Below are positions 16,201 through 24,236 of a DNA stretch of 37,696 nucleotides, one piece after another (positions within the stretch are counted from its first letter, which is position 1; every line of letters begins with the position of its first letter). The notes under the pieces were generated by a model, which was given only the letters and a program-made list of their open reading frames with translations, was not told the DNA's origin and made no database searches. Position numbers and translations under genes: made by a program. This stretch comes from JAMOAD01 sp023621955 (lineage in GTDB: Bacteria > Acidobacteriota > Aminicenantia > JAMOAD01). Location: assembly GCA_035403085.1 (NCBI GenBank), contig DAONEM010000022.1, positions 1 through 37,696 of the forward strand. Direction: 5' to 3'.

Positions 16201-16423
16201 TCCACTCGCCGTCGGGAGAAAAAGCGGCATAACCCTCAAAGGCCTCGTTGTCGGTAACCCTCTGGGCTCTTCCCTCTTCCAGCCCGTAGCTCCAGATATC
16301 ACCCCGGTAGGTGAAGGCCACTTGCTTCCCGTCCGGAGAGAGGGAAGGGAAGCGAAGGACCTCTCCGAAGAGGGGAAAAGCCAGAAAAAAGGAAAGAAGA
16401 AGGGCGAGCACCGACTCTCTCAT
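13295..16423 (-). CDS. Exported tricorn-like S41 protease
   Basis: A 1042-residue protein with a signal peptide (about 1-20), two stretches of beta-propeller repeats (PDGK, SPDG and WSPDS repeats through about residue 500), a C-terminal PDZ-like region and an S41 peptidase core. Candidate catalytic residues by similarity to tricorn are the His in NSSHLRVT, the Ser in ASLSDAE (about 944-946) and the Glu in LETHGG (about 1002). The family degrades peptides fed through the propeller channel. The archaeal tricorn is cytosolic, whereas this one is secreted, as in many bacterial homologues. The start is supported by GGAGGT upstream and by the signal peptide. It probably helps peptide scavenging in the periplasm. 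Confidence 0.88.
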   Translation of the reverse strand: MRESVLALLLSFFLAFPLFGEVLRFPSLSPDGKQVAFTYRGDIWSYGLEEGRAQRVTDNEAFEGYAAFSPDGEWIAFSSKRSGNYDVYVVSAQGGIPRRLTFHSGDDLVTGWGADGKEILFQSNRKNMNGLYRVPFEGGGARPLWKEFWMVSSWGREAPDGKSLVFNTSSEAYAYWWREGYRGSNGADLWLYRKEKGSFLKLTEDQGNDLFPAWAADGKSLYYSAHPKGECQNLFRISAQGGKPEKITSFTSGTLRWVTSASRAPRVVFEHDHKLWLYDASTGETKPLPILLPSDTKGPDLFRAKVSKLDGFSLSPDNRKLLLLARGRLYLSDKEGKLVTPLTEGGSRAEDPLWDRDSQRVYYLSDKEGEVHLFAMDPLAPEKEERLTKSPLLRQTLKISPDGRYLSFVAAKKRLTLLDLKTKNERVLVEAQLSGLQGADYSWSPDSKRIYYTFTPYWEGDLAVVDVATAQVTLLTKNPFSESEPVLSPDGKRLYFAGNYEGHSFPDRSGQSDLFFLPLSPEREVFPEELIGKLFQKEEKKDGSKEPLFAIPLPLSPERAEKERVRITSTVDRNESLPLPAPDGKRVAFVKEGDELCLLTFGPDNKVEKVETLASNIAVDSYCWDSQGEALWILSRGGLIRFNLGDRSRKPVPFSLPFEVERKREYRQVFREVWRTLRDFYYDSNFHGTSWEKVRQEYEPLVESSWTEEDFYLTLNEMLGTLNSSHLRVTAPPAPVVEEENSGAMGATLLWDSEKGLYRLDQILKDGPLDKALEGKAPEGSLWVVAFDGKPLVGNEDPEKHLLGRSERRVLVTLRDGVGKERVLAVKAGPVLQDLLLLYNGWEEGCRERVHRLSEGRLGYLHMKNMGWDDWLRFSRELEAEMEGREGIILDLRYNNGGNVHDQVLNTLIKRVYSTWKMRDYGMVTQPTYAIGPRPVTLLINEASLSDAEMTANGFKELKLGALVGETTYGWLIFTSGRSLLNGGFFRIPYWGCYTLSGQDLETHGGVVPDYRVPLTPDQIVAGSDPQLEKAVEVTLAKLKGK

Positions 16424-16594
16424 GGTTTAAACCTCCAAGGGTGTCTATTCTTTTTAAACGTTAATCCACCCCTTTTGTTTCCGTCCATGAGAGGACAAAA
16501 GACCACCGGGGACGGACACCTTCGCCGAAGAACGGGAGGAAGTTCAGAAGGCGATTCTGCCGGAGACTCTCCCCTTCCGTAGTGGGAGAGTCGT

Positions 16595-16623
16595 TTGTCT
16601 CTTCCTTCAGGAAAGGGTAAAAT
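16595..16623 (+). promoter_or_regulatory. Promoter of the GT-C-like membrane protein gene
   Basis: TTGTCT (16595-16600), 17-nt spacer, TAAAAT (16618-16623), ending eight bases before the ATG at 16632. The expected transcription start is near 16630 and there is no Shine-Dalgarno. The rest of the 16424-16631 gap holds no other clear element. Confidence 0.5.
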
Positions 16624-16631
16624 GGATGTGA

Positions 16632-18305
16632 ATGATAACAAAGCGTTCCCAGGATCTCCTCCTCTGGATCCCCTCTCTTTTTCTCTTCCTCTTCGGCCTA
16701 CTCGTTCTCTCCCATGAGGTCAACTCCAAGGGAGGCAACCCTCTGGGCCTCTTCTCCATCGGCTACGAGCGGCTCGAAGGGTTTCTCTCCCTAGCCGATC
16801 CGGAGAGTCTCTCCCCCAATCCGAAGCTCCTCTTTCCCAACAGCGATTTCGAGAGGGGGAACTTGGAAAACTGGAGAGCCTCGGGAACCCTTCTGCTGAC
16901 CCAGCCGGCCTCTTATAGGTCCACCGGCCCTGAGTACCGTCGGGTGACGATCAACCCCCAGGGCCACTACTGGGCAGGCACCCGTGAGGTGGGACGCAGG
17001 GGTCTCTCTCCGGGAGAAGAGATCACCGGGGAGCTCCTTTCCCAACCTTTCACCCTGCTCCGTTCCCCTCTGGCCTTCCTGATCGGTGGCGGTGCCTGGG
17101 CGGGGAAGACGGAAGTCACCCTGGAGGTTGAGGGGAGAGTCGTGAAGAGGGCCTCTGGTGCAAACAGCGACCGACTCACCTACATCGTCTGGAATGTGGA
17201 GAGGTGGAGAGGAAAGAGCGCGGTCATCCGAATCGCCGACAACGCCCGGGGGAAGAACACCTATTTTGGCCATCTCTGCGCCGATTTCTTCCACTACCCC
17301 TCGGTTCCCCTCCGAAGTTCGCCGCTCCTCAAAAGCCGTCTCATCGTAAGAGGCTCCGGCTACGACGGCCAGTTCTTCTACTTCATAGCCCAGGACCCTT
17401 GGTTGAAACGCTTCAGAGACGACCCAACCCGCTACCGCCTCTTCCTGGACGATCCGGCTTACCGGTACGGACGAATCGGTTACCCTCTGCTCCTGAACAT
17501 CCTCTCCTGCGGAAATCCCCGAAATATCCCCCGAAGCGCTCTCTTCCTCATTCTTCTCTCTCTTCCCGCCCTGGCCCTCTCTACCTCCCTGATACTCAGA
17601 GATTCCGGCGCATCTCCCCTCTGGGCGCTGCTCCTCCTTTTCGTCCCCGCCCTTCCCTCCTCCCTGGGCCATCTGCTTCCGGAACCCTTGGCAGCCGCAC
17701 TCATGGTGGGAGGGCTTCTCTTCCACCGGCGGGAACAACCTCTGAAAGCCTCTCTTCTCTGGGCTCTCTCGGGACTGGTACGGGAGACGACCCTCCTGCT
17801 CCCTTTAGCCTTTGTCGTGGAGGCTCTCTGGAAAAAGAGGTTTAAAGGGGCCTTTCAAACGGCCTTGTCGGCACTTCCCCTCCTCCTTTGGAGACTCTAC
17901 CTGCTGGTCCGACTCTTTCCTGACCAAGCCTGGAGGTCCCTTCTCCCCAAGGGGGGAATCCTGGACATCCCCTTCAAGGGGATTCTAGAGACACTCAAGG
18001 CACCTGCCCAAGGGAGCTCTCTCTCTGTCACGGTTGGAGCCCTCCTCCTCACACTCCTCCTTCTCTTCGCCTCCGTCTATTTCCTTAGGCATCGAGACGG
18101 TTTCTCCGGAGCGCTCCTCCTCTACTCTCTGTTAGCGCTCTCCCTGAGCTCAAGGTTTGTCTGGATCGATCCAAGCAACGTCCGCCGTACGACCTTCGAA
18201 CTCTTCGTTCTTCTCCTCCCCGCGGCACTGGACTCCTCCAAGACCCTCAGGCTTCTCCTCTTCCCTATCGCGCTGCTCACGGGTCTCTTCCTCTTTCCTC
18301 TCTGA
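16632..18305 (+). CDS. GT-C-like polytopic membrane protein with lectin-like exported domain
   Basis: A 557-residue protein. One transmembrane helix (about 9-27) is followed by a beta-rich domain of about 150 residues (66-221) with the pattern FPNSDFERGNLENWRASG, FLIGGGAWAGKTEVTLEV, VVKRASGANSDRL, then YIVWNVERWRGKSAVIRIAD. This resembles the CBM66/levanase-type carbohydrate-binding domains. Next is YDGQFFYFIAQDP (244-256) with LDDPAYRYGRIGYPLL, a hallmark of a family of GT-C-like glycopolymer-forming membrane proteins, then about eight or nine helices to the end. I infer a lipid-linked-sugar transferase acting on the outer face of the inner membrane. It is unlinked to other glycan genes here. 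Substrate is unknown and the assignment rests on motif similarity. Confidence 0.6.
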   Translation: MITKRSQDLLLWIPSLFLFLFGLLVLSHEVNSKGGNPLGLFSIGYERLEGFLSLADPESLSPNPKLLFPNSDFERGNLENWRASGTLLLTQPASYRSTGPEYRRVTINPQGHYWAGTREVGRRGLSPGEEITGELLSQPFTLLRSPLAFLIGGGAWAGKTEVTLEVEGRVVKRASGANSDRLTYIVWNVERWRGKSAVIRIADNARGKNTYFGHLCADFFHYPSVPLRSSPLLKSRLIVRGSGYDGQFFYFIAQDPWLKRFRDDPTRYRLFLDDPAYRYGRIGYPLLLNILSCGNPRNIPRSALFLILLSLPALALSTSLILRDSGASPLWALLLLFVPALPSSLGHLLPEPLAAALMVGGLLFHRREQPLKASLLWALSGLVRETTLLLPLAFVVEALWKKRFKGAFQTALSALPLLLWRLYLLVRLFPDQAWRSLLPKGGILDIPFKGILETLKAPAQGSSLSVTVGALLLTLLLLFASVYFLRHRDGFSGALLLYSLLALSLSSRFVWIDPSNVRRTTFELFVLLLPAALDSSKTLRLLLFPIALLTGLFLFPL

Positions 18306-18346
18306 ACCCCTTTTCCTCTCATTGTCGAGATGGTATCCTTCCCCCT

Positions 18347-19336
18347 ATGAAGAGTCTTTCCGACTCCTGGGTTGACACCCTTTTAAACTGGTTCAGAGAG
18401 GTTCGCCACCCCTACCCTTGGAGAGAGGGCAGATCGCCTTACCGGGTTTGGGTCTCCGAGGTCATGCTCCAGCAAACCGTCGCGGCCACCGTAGAGGAGC
18501 GCTTCCGTCGCTGGATGGAACGCTTCCCCAACGTTGAGAGCCTCGCGTCGGCGTCGGAAGAAGAGGTCTTGCGGATGTGGGAGGGCCTCGGATACTACAA
18601 CCGGGCCAGAAACCTCCATAAAAGCGCCAAGATTCTGGCCGACCAAGGTTTTCCCGAGAGTTCCCAAGGGTGGCGGTCGCTTCCCGGCGTGGGCCCCTAC
18701 ACGGCCGCCGCCATTGGCAGCCTCGTCTTGCGAGAACCCTCTCCCGTCATGGACGCCAATGTTCTCCGCTTTCTCCGCCGTTTTTGCCAGGAGGGAACTT
18801 CCGGAGAGGAGCTCCTCCAAAGGGTGATCCCCAGGGAGAGCCCCGGAGAGTTCAACGAAGCCCTCATGGAGTTAGGGCAACAGATCTGCCGCCCTAGAAC
18901 CCCCCTCTGTCAAGAGTGTCCCCTCAAGAGCTTCTGTCGCTTCTTCCGCGGCGGCGAAACAGAACCTCCCCCTCAGCCCAGGAAAGTAACGATGAAGGAG
19001 AGCTGGGTCCTGATGGCTTTGCTGCAAGGATCCCTCCTCATGGAGAAGACCCTTAAGGGACGCTTTCACGGCCTCTGGCGCCCCCCTATACTCCCCAAGA
19101 GGGGAACCCTTCCCCCTGTCGAAGAGATGGGGGAGCTCTTTCCAGGAGGGTTCAAGGATCTTCGCCCACTCCCGCCGAGAGAACACCTCTACACCCGCTA
19201 TCGAGAACTCCTCTTCCCTCTTCTCTTTTTCGTCCAGGAAGCAGGCTCTTTTCAGGCCTTCTCCCAAGAGAGGCTGAAGGAGCTTCCCATGCCGACCGTC
19301 TACAGACGTCTGGTCGACGAGACTCTCTTCCCCTGA
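18347..19336 (+). CDS. mutY: A/G-specific adenine DNA glycosylase MutY
   Basis: Removes A mispaired with 8-oxoG or G. The 329-residue protein has the catalytic Glu38 in SEVMLQQT, the helix-hairpin-helix LPGVGPYTAAAI (112-123), catalytic Asp136 in PVMDANVLR, and the 4Fe-4S loop with Cys181, 188, 191 and 197 (C-x6-C-x2-C-x5-C). A shortened C-terminal NUDIX-like domain follows (about 212-325), with weaker conservation. The ATG has no Shine-Dalgarno; TATCCT (18334-18339) lies seven bases upstream, with only a weak -35, so it may be leaderless or read through from the preceding gene 41 nt away. Length is near the lower end for the family. Confidence 0.92.
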   Translation: MKSLSDSWVDTLLNWFREVRHPYPWREGRSPYRVWVSEVMLQQTVAATVEERFRRWMERFPNVESLASASEEEVLRMWEGLGYYNRARNLHKSAKILADQGFPESSQGWRSLPGVGPYTAAAIGSLVLREPSPVMDANVLRFLRRFCQEGTSGEELLQRVIPRESPGEFNEALMELGQQICRPRTPLCQECPLKSFCRFFRGGETEPPPQPRKVTMKESWVLMALLQGSLLMEKTLKGRFHGLWRPPILPKRGTLPPVEEMGELFPGGFKDLRPLPPREHLYTRYRELLFPLLFFVQEAGSFQAFSQERLKELPMPTVYRRLVDETLFP

Positions 19337-19348
19337 AAAGCTCATAGA

Positions 19349-19618
19349 TTGGATCAAAGTGAGGGGGCTGGCCGATCCGAGTTCATGCTGGTTCAGATCC
19401 AGGCAGAGAGCATCGGGGGAGATGAACGGATACGACACTACCGACGGCCGGACTAGAGGGATGAGACCTCCGTGGAGGAGTTTTCCGTTGCCGAGTCTGT
19501 CGGCAACACTCTCCTCCACTACGACGGAGAGATCGCCGAAGGCGAACAGGGTGCCTACCGAATGGAAGCCAACGTTAACGTCCCTCCAGTGAGTCTCTCG
19601 GCAGAAGAGCGTTACTGA
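19349..19618 (+). pseudogene. Probable decayed ORF interrupted by an in-frame TAG
   Basis: In the same frame as mutY and beyond its stop, a stretch reads like coding sequence: EFMLVQIQAESIGGDERIRH from about 19379, then a TAG at 19454-19456, then DETSVEEFSVAESVGNTLLH, an acidic stretch and a closing SLSAEERY before TGA at 19616-19618. The codons favour purine-first, C/G-third triplets like neighbouring genes. No family is recognised. It is most simply a gene remnant; read-through of TAG is possible but unsupported. It fills most of the otherwise gene-free 19337-19710 gap. Confidence 0.4.
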
Positions 19619-19637
19619 GCCGCTGGAAAGAGGCGCT

Positions 19638-19667
19638 TTGACAACTCCACCCTTCCTCCCCTATAAT
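19638..19667 (+). promoter_or_regulatory. Promoter of nadA
   Basis: TTGACA (19638-19643), 18-nt spacer, perfect TATAAT (19662-19667). Expected start near 19674. The -10 box covers an upstream in-frame ATG at 19666, which therefore cannot be the translation start; the true start is 19711 with a leader of about 37 nt. Confidence 0.8.
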
Positions 19668-19710
19668 GAAAGATAGTCCAGCCCCAAGAGAGGGTTTTCA
19701 GGAGGAGAAG

Positions 19711-20613
19711 ATGGAGAACACCTTAGAGGAGATCCGCACTCTCGCTCAGAAAAAGCGGGCTGTCATTCTCGCCCACAACTACCAGGTCCGAGAGGTCCAA
19801 GAGATCGCGGACTTTGTTGGAGACTCCTTGGAGCTCTCTCGCAAGGCGAAGACCACGGACGCCGAGATCATCGTCTTCGCCGGTGTCCGCTTCATGGCAG
19901 AGACGGCCAAGATTCTCAACCCCGAGAAGAAGGTCCTCCTCCCCCGCTCCGAGGCGGGCTGCCAGATGGCGGAAATGGTCAACGCCGAAGCGGTTCGGCG
20001 TCTCAGAAAGGAGTATCCTGACGCCGCCTTTGTCGCCTACGTCAATACCGACGCCGAGGTGAAGGCGGAAGTCGATGTCTGTTGCACCTCTTCCAACGCC
20101 GTCAGGGTCGTCGCCGCACAACCTAACAAGAGGATCGTCTTCCTTCCTGATCGCAACCTGGCCTCTTGGGTCGCCCGCCAGCTTCCTGAGAAAGAGATCA
20201 TACCCTACGACGGCTACTGCTACGTTCACAACCGTTTCAACGTCGAAGAGGTACGACTCGCCAGGGAGAGGCACCCGGAGGCGGAGATACTTGTCCATCC
20301 GGAAGTTCCGGCCCCTGTCTCCCTCTTAGCCGACAAGGTGCTCTCCACGTCGGGAATGCTTGAATACGCGCGAACCTCCCCCAAGAGCCGCTTCATCATC
20401 GGCACGGAAGAGGGGATTCTCGTCCGCCTCCTGAAGGAGAATCCGAAGAAGGCCTTCTTCCTCTTAGGTTCCGTCAAAGTCTGCGCCAACATGAAACGAA
20501 CCTCCCTGAAGGATATTCTCATCTCCCTCAAAGAGGAACGCCATGCCGTTGAACTCCCCGAGGAGCTGAGAAAGAGGGCGAGCCTCGCCTTGGAAAAGAT
20601 GATATCCCTCTGA
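19711..20613 (+). CDS. nadA: Quinolinate synthase NadA
   Basis: Condenses iminoaspartate with dihydroxyacetone phosphate to quinolinate, the second step of de novo NAD synthesis, using a 4Fe-4S cluster. At 300 residues it is of normal length. The three cluster cysteines are visible: Cys84 in EAGCQMAEM, Cys170 in DGYCYVH and Cys258 in SVKVCANMKRTS; other family marks are LAHNYQ near the N-terminus, VCCTSSNA and HPEVP. The start at 19711 follows AGGAGGAG at good spacing. No nadB or nadC lies beside it, so it is an isolated transcription unit in this window. Confidence 0.95.
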   Translation: MENTLEEIRTLAQKKRAVILAHNYQVREVQEIADFVGDSLELSRKAKTTDAEIIVFAGVRFMAETAKILNPEKKVLLPRSEAGCQMAEMVNAEAVRRLRKEYPDAAFVAYVNTDAEVKAEVDVCCTSSNAVRVVAAQPNKRIVFLPDRNLASWVARQLPEKEIIPYDGYCYVHNRFNVEEVRLARERHPEAEILVHPEVPAPVSLLADKVLSTSGMLEYARTSPKSRFIIGTEEGILVRLLKENPKKAFFLLGSVKVCANMKRTSLKDILISLKEERHAVELPEELRKRASLALEKMISL

Positions 20614-20837
20614 CCTCCTAGGGTTCTCTCGATTTCGATAGCAAACCTAGAGAGTCCCTTCGCTTCGGATAGGGGCGGCTCCCTTTCAGATCACTCTCGA
20701 CAGGACTTTCCGCTCCTTGGAGCTCCGAATTTCCCTGCAGGAAGGAACCTTTTCCCCAAGATTCCGTATCTCTCCTATTCCACCCTCTTCAACTCTTCAT
20801 ATCTCGTAAAGGCGACTTCGATTCCAGGAGGAGAAGG

Positions 20838-22799
20838 ATGATCAGAAGGTTCTCTTTGCGAACAACCGTTTTTTTCTTGCTTTTCTCCTTAGCCGTACCC
20901 TTTCTTGCGGCTTCCGCCCAAGAACCCGGATTGATTCCCAGGGAGCTTCTCTTCGGCAACCCTGTTCGGTCGTCCCCACAGATCTCTCCCGACGGGACGC
21001 GCCTCTCCTATCTGGCCCCATCGGAGAAGGGAGTCCTCAACATCTGGGTTCGCACCATCGGCAAGAGCGACGATCGGCAAGTCAGCAACGACACCCACCG
21101 GGGAATCAAATTCTACCGCTGGGCGATGGACGGCCAAAAAATCTTCTACTTTCAGGATCTCAACGGCGACGAGAATGACCACGTCTACTCCGTGGACCTC
21201 CAGAACAGCACGGTCCGTGACCTGACCCCCTTTCAGGGGATCAAGGCGGAAGAGATCCTTCTCAGCCGAAACCACCCGAAAGAGATGCTGGTCTCTCTCA
21301 ACCTTCGAAACCGGTCCCTCTTCGATGTCTACAGAGTCGACCTGGAGAGCGGGGCCATCCTTTTGGACACGCAAAACCCTGGGAATGTTCTGAGCTGGTT
21401 CGCCGACAGGGAGTTGAAGGTTCGGGGCGCCATGGCGCAGGACACCAAGGACGGGTCTACGAGTTTGTTGGTTCGAGACGACGAGAAGAGCTCCTGGCGG
21501 GAGCTCATGCGTTGGCCCTTCGGAGATGAAGGCAACGTCGTCTCCTTTACCCTCGACGGAAAGGCTCTCTACCTGGAGACCTCTCTGGGCGCAGACACAA
21601 CGCGTCTGGTCAAGGTTGACATCGCCTCAGGAAGAGAGCTGGAAACCATCGCCGGCGACCCCAAGGCCGACATGGGAGCCGTCCTGCTCAACCCCGACGA
21701 CTATACCGTCGAGGCGGTCTCTTTCAACTACCTCCGCAACGGTTGGAAAATTTTAAGTTCCAAGGTCAGAGAGGACTTCGCCAACTTGTCGCTTCTCGGT
21801 GATGGGGAGTTCTCCGTCACCGGCAGGGACAACACCGATAAACAGTGGATCGTCACCTACCGCAGAGACGATGCCCCCTTAGCATGGTACCTCTACGACC
21901 GGGAGAAGAAGAAGAGTGAGCTCCTCTTCCTCAGCCAACCGGAACTCTTAAAGCACAAGCTCTCCAAGATGACCCCGGTAGTCATCAAGTCCAGAGACGG
22001 TCTCCCCTTGGTCAGTTATTTGACCGTACCCGCCGCTTTCGAAGGAAAGAGAGGATTGCCTCTGGTCCTCTTTGTTCACGGCGGCCCCTGGGGAAGGGAT
22101 GTCTGGGGCTACAGCCCCAACGTTCAGTGGCTCGCCGACCGAGGCTACGCGGTTCTCCAGGTGAACTTCCGGAGTTCCACAGGCTTCGGCAAGAAGTTTC
22201 TCAACGCCGGAAACGGGGAATGGGGAGTCGGTTCCATGCAACACGACCTGACCGACGCCGTTCAATGGGCCCTATCCAAGGGAATCGCCGACCCCAAGAA
22301 AATCTGCATATTCGGCGGCTCCTACGGTGGGTACGCCACACTGGCGGGCCTGGCCTTCACCCCCTCTCTCTACTCTTGCGGCGTCGACCTCGTCGGACCC
22401 TCGAACATCTCTACCCTGCTTCAAGCCATTCCTCCCTACTGGGCACCCATGAAGAAGCAGATGGTTCTGCGAATCGGCGATGTAGAGAATGACGAAGCTT
22501 TGAACAAGAGGATCTCCCCCCTCTTTCACGCTCAGAACATCCGTGTTCCCCTGCTCATAGGCCAAGGGGCCAACGACCCCCGCGTCAACATCCGTGAAGC
22601 GGATCAGATGGTTCAGGCCATGAGGGCCAAAGGGCTGGAGGTGGCTTACTACGTCTACACCGACGAAGGCCACGGTTTCAGCCGTCCCAGCAACAAGTTG
22701 GACTTCTACGGCCGGGTTGAGGAGTTTCTTGCCAAGAACCTCGGAGGAAGGGCCGAACCCTGGAAGAAGATCGAAGGAAGCTCTGTGGAAGTTCGTTAA
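20838..22799 (+). CDS. Exported S9 family (prolyl oligopeptidase-like) peptidase
   Basis: A 653-residue protein with a signal peptide (about 1-27, ending ASA), an N-terminal beta-propeller of about 350 residues and a C-terminal alpha/beta-hydrolase peptidase domain. The catalytic triad is visible: Ser495 in GGSYGGYA, Asp580 in GANDPRV and His612 in DEGHGF. HGGPWGRD and NFRSSTGFG are typical of acylaminoacyl/dipeptidyl peptidases of S9. It likely trims oligopeptides in the periplasm. The ATG has a strong AGGAGGAG site. The 224 nt before it contain no clear gene or strong promoter. Confidence 0.92.
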   Translation: MIRRFSLRTTVFFLLFSLAVPFLAASAQEPGLIPRELLFGNPVRSSPQISPDGTRLSYLAPSEKGVLNIWVRTIGKSDDRQVSNDTHRGIKFYRWAMDGQKIFYFQDLNGDENDHVYSVDLQNSTVRDLTPFQGIKAEEILLSRNHPKEMLVSLNLRNRSLFDVYRVDLESGAILLDTQNPGNVLSWFADRELKVRGAMAQDTKDGSTSLLVRDDEKSSWRELMRWPFGDEGNVVSFTLDGKALYLETSLGADTTRLVKVDIASGRELETIAGDPKADMGAVLLNPDDYTVEAVSFNYLRNGWKILSSKVREDFANLSLLGDGEFSVTGRDNTDKQWIVTYRRDDAPLAWYLYDREKKKSELLFLSQPELLKHKLSKMTPVVIKSRDGLPLVSYLTVPAAFEGKRGLPLVLFVHGGPWGRDVWGYSPNVQWLADRGYAVLQVNFRSSTGFGKKFLNAGNGEWGVGSMQHDLTDAVQWALSKGIADPKKICIFGGSYGGYATLAGLAFTPSLYSCGVDLVGPSNISTLLQAIPPYWAPMKKQMVLRIGDVENDEALNKRISPLFHAQNIRVPLLIGQGANDPRVNIREADQMVQAMRAKGLEVAYYVYTDEGHGFSRPSNKLDFYGRVEEFLAKNLGGRAEPWKKIEGSSVEVR

Positions 22800-22811
22800 A
22801 CTTTTAATCGG

Positions 22812-22841
22812 CCGGGGGAGCGGGACCTTTCTCTCCCCCGG
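22812..22841. terminator. Hairpin terminator between convergent S9 and S8 peptidase genes
   Basis: A perfect G+C-rich 9-bp stem (22812-22820 with 22833-22841), 12-nt loop, lies between two convergent stop codons. There is no long T-run on either strand, so efficiency is uncertain; it may serve both genes. Confidence 0.55.
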
Positions 22842-22858
22842 GTCCTCCCCTCATAGGG

Positions 22859-24232
22859 CTAGAAACGCCTGAGCAGGGGGAAGGGCCCTTGAACACCCCA
22901 GAATTCCCTCTCCGCCGCGAGAATAGGTCTAAGGAGGGGCTCCTCTCTCCGCTTCTCCTCCCTGCGCAAACGGTAAAGGTAGCGTGGGACCAAGCCCTTT
23001 CGTCCGAGTTGAAGCCACCTGATCAGGGCCTTCCTTCTCAGGAGAGGTTCAGCGTAAGTGTTGGACATGAGGGCATAGGCTTCGGACAGGGAGTAAAGAA
23101 GCCCGTCCTGCCTTTTCGCGAGGGTCCGGTTTTCAGGGCGAAGGCGGAAGATGAGCCGTGGGACGAGGGCCAGAATGGCCCAGACCGATAAGCCCTGAAA
23201 GAGAAGGGAGAAAGAGCCCATCAGCGCTTCCCCTCTCCATTGGGAGAGAGCCACGGCGACACCTCCCAGGAGACGTCCCCCCTTTTCCAGGAAAAAGAGG
23301 GCATGGAGGGATGCGACCTCTTCTCTATGGAGAAAGCCTCCCCCTCCCTTGGCGAGTCTCCTGAGGGAGAGTATCGCCTCCAGTGTCCCTTTGATGGAGC
23401 TAAAGACCATGACCGTCCCGAGAAGAAGAAAAAGAGAACCGATCAACCGGACCCCCTTCGGGGGAGAGAGAATCTCTTTTAGAAGCTCCCCGTCGACGAT
23501 GCCTCGGCCGAGAACTCCCCGAGAGAAGAGGGGGTCTCGACTCGGACGGGCCGCAAGCTCCAGCAGTTTGTACGCCTCCTGGGCCGAGAGAGAGGGGTTT
23601 TCAACGGCCACCCGTCCGGCCAGGGCCATGACCAAGGGGGCGGCGAAAGAGGTTCCCCGTGCGTTGTACCATCCCTTTCTATCGAAGATTCGGCTCCAGC
23701 CAGGAGCGGCCAAATCAACATGCTTTCCGTAGTTGGAATACCCTGTCTTGAAGCCGCTCTCCTCGCCTACAGCGGCGACGGCCTTGACCTCTGGGTAGGC
23801 GGAGGGGTAAAAAGGCTTGTCGGTATTGTCGTTTCCCACGGCTCCGATCACGACAACCCCCTTTTTCTCCAGTGTCGCGAGGCGCTCCCGCTCCTGATTA
23901 TCGGCAAGATAGGATCCAAAGCTGAGGTTCAGAAAGACCCGATGGTCAGGATGGATTCTCTTGTACTCAAGGACATCGTCCAACCGGAGGAAGAAGAGTC
24001 TAGGGTCGTACTCCCCGGGAAGGTTCCCAAAGGTGAGAGTCTGGACACGGCATCGAGGGCAAAACTTAGCGGCCACCGAGGCGACAAGATCGCCATGGGA
24101 GGGTTGGCCGGCTACCCACTCCCCTTTCGGTTCAAGGACAAAGAGCATGACATCGCTCTTCTGAGAGGGGGAACAAGAGGCGAGGAGGAGAAGCGAGAGG
24201 AGAAGAGGAACCCGACCGATCCAGGCCGGCAT
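22859..24232 (-). CDS. Subtilisin-like (S8) lipoprotein with C-terminal membrane segments and altered catalytic Asp
   Basis: A 457-residue protein. A lipobox LASC puts the lipidated Cys at 20. The subtilase core spans about 27-245: His46 in SHGDLVASVA, oxyanion Asn134 in GAVGND, nucleophile Ser195 in RGTSFAAP. At the end of the first strand, where Asp is normal (IDTG-type), the sequence is FVLEPKG with Glu34; the only nearby Asp is 27. After the core are two hydrophobic segments (about 263-282 and 335-357) and a basic C-terminal tail rich in Arg. It may be a peptidase with an unusual triad or an inactive homologue. It is co-transcribed with the small membrane protein upstream (4-nt gap). Confidence 0.75.
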   Translation of the reverse strand: MPAWIGRVPLLLSLLLLASCSPSQKSDVMLFVLEPKGEWVAGQPSHGDLVASVAAKFCPRCRVQTLTFGNLPGEYDPRLFFLRLDDVLEYKRIHPDHRVFLNLSFGSYLADNQERERLATLEKKGVVVIGAVGNDNTDKPFYPSAYPEVKAVAAVGEESGFKTGYSNYGKHVDLAAPGWSRIFDRKGWYNARGTSFAAPLVMALAGRVAVENPSLSAQEAYKLLELAARPSRDPLFSRGVLGRGIVDGELLKEILSPPKGVRLIGSLFLLLGTVMVFSSIKGTLEAILSLRRLAKGGGGFLHREEVASLHALFFLEKGGRLLGGVAVALSQWRGEALMGSFSLLFQGLSVWAILALVPRLIFRLRPENRTLAKRQDGLLYSLSEAYALMSNTYAEPLLRRKALIRWLQLGRKGLVPRYLYRLRREEKRREEPLLRPILAAEREFWGVQGPFPLLRRF

Positions 24233-24236
24233 TCCT

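Noticed and set aside
18872..19519. Long minus-strand ORF (215 codons) opposite mutY
   Set aside because: It lies antisense to the well-supported mutY gene and has no recognisable motif; a shadow of the G+C-rich codon pattern.
19666..19710. Longer nadA start at 19666
   Set aside because: That ATG lies inside the TATAAT -10 box, so it cannot be in the mRNA; the start at 19711 has a strong Shine-Dalgarno.
20614..20837. Imperfect inverted repeat after nadA as a terminator, and weak -35/-10-like boxes before the S9 gene
   Set aside because: The repeat has mismatches and no T-run, and no pair of hexamers has good spacing, so neither is listed as a feature.
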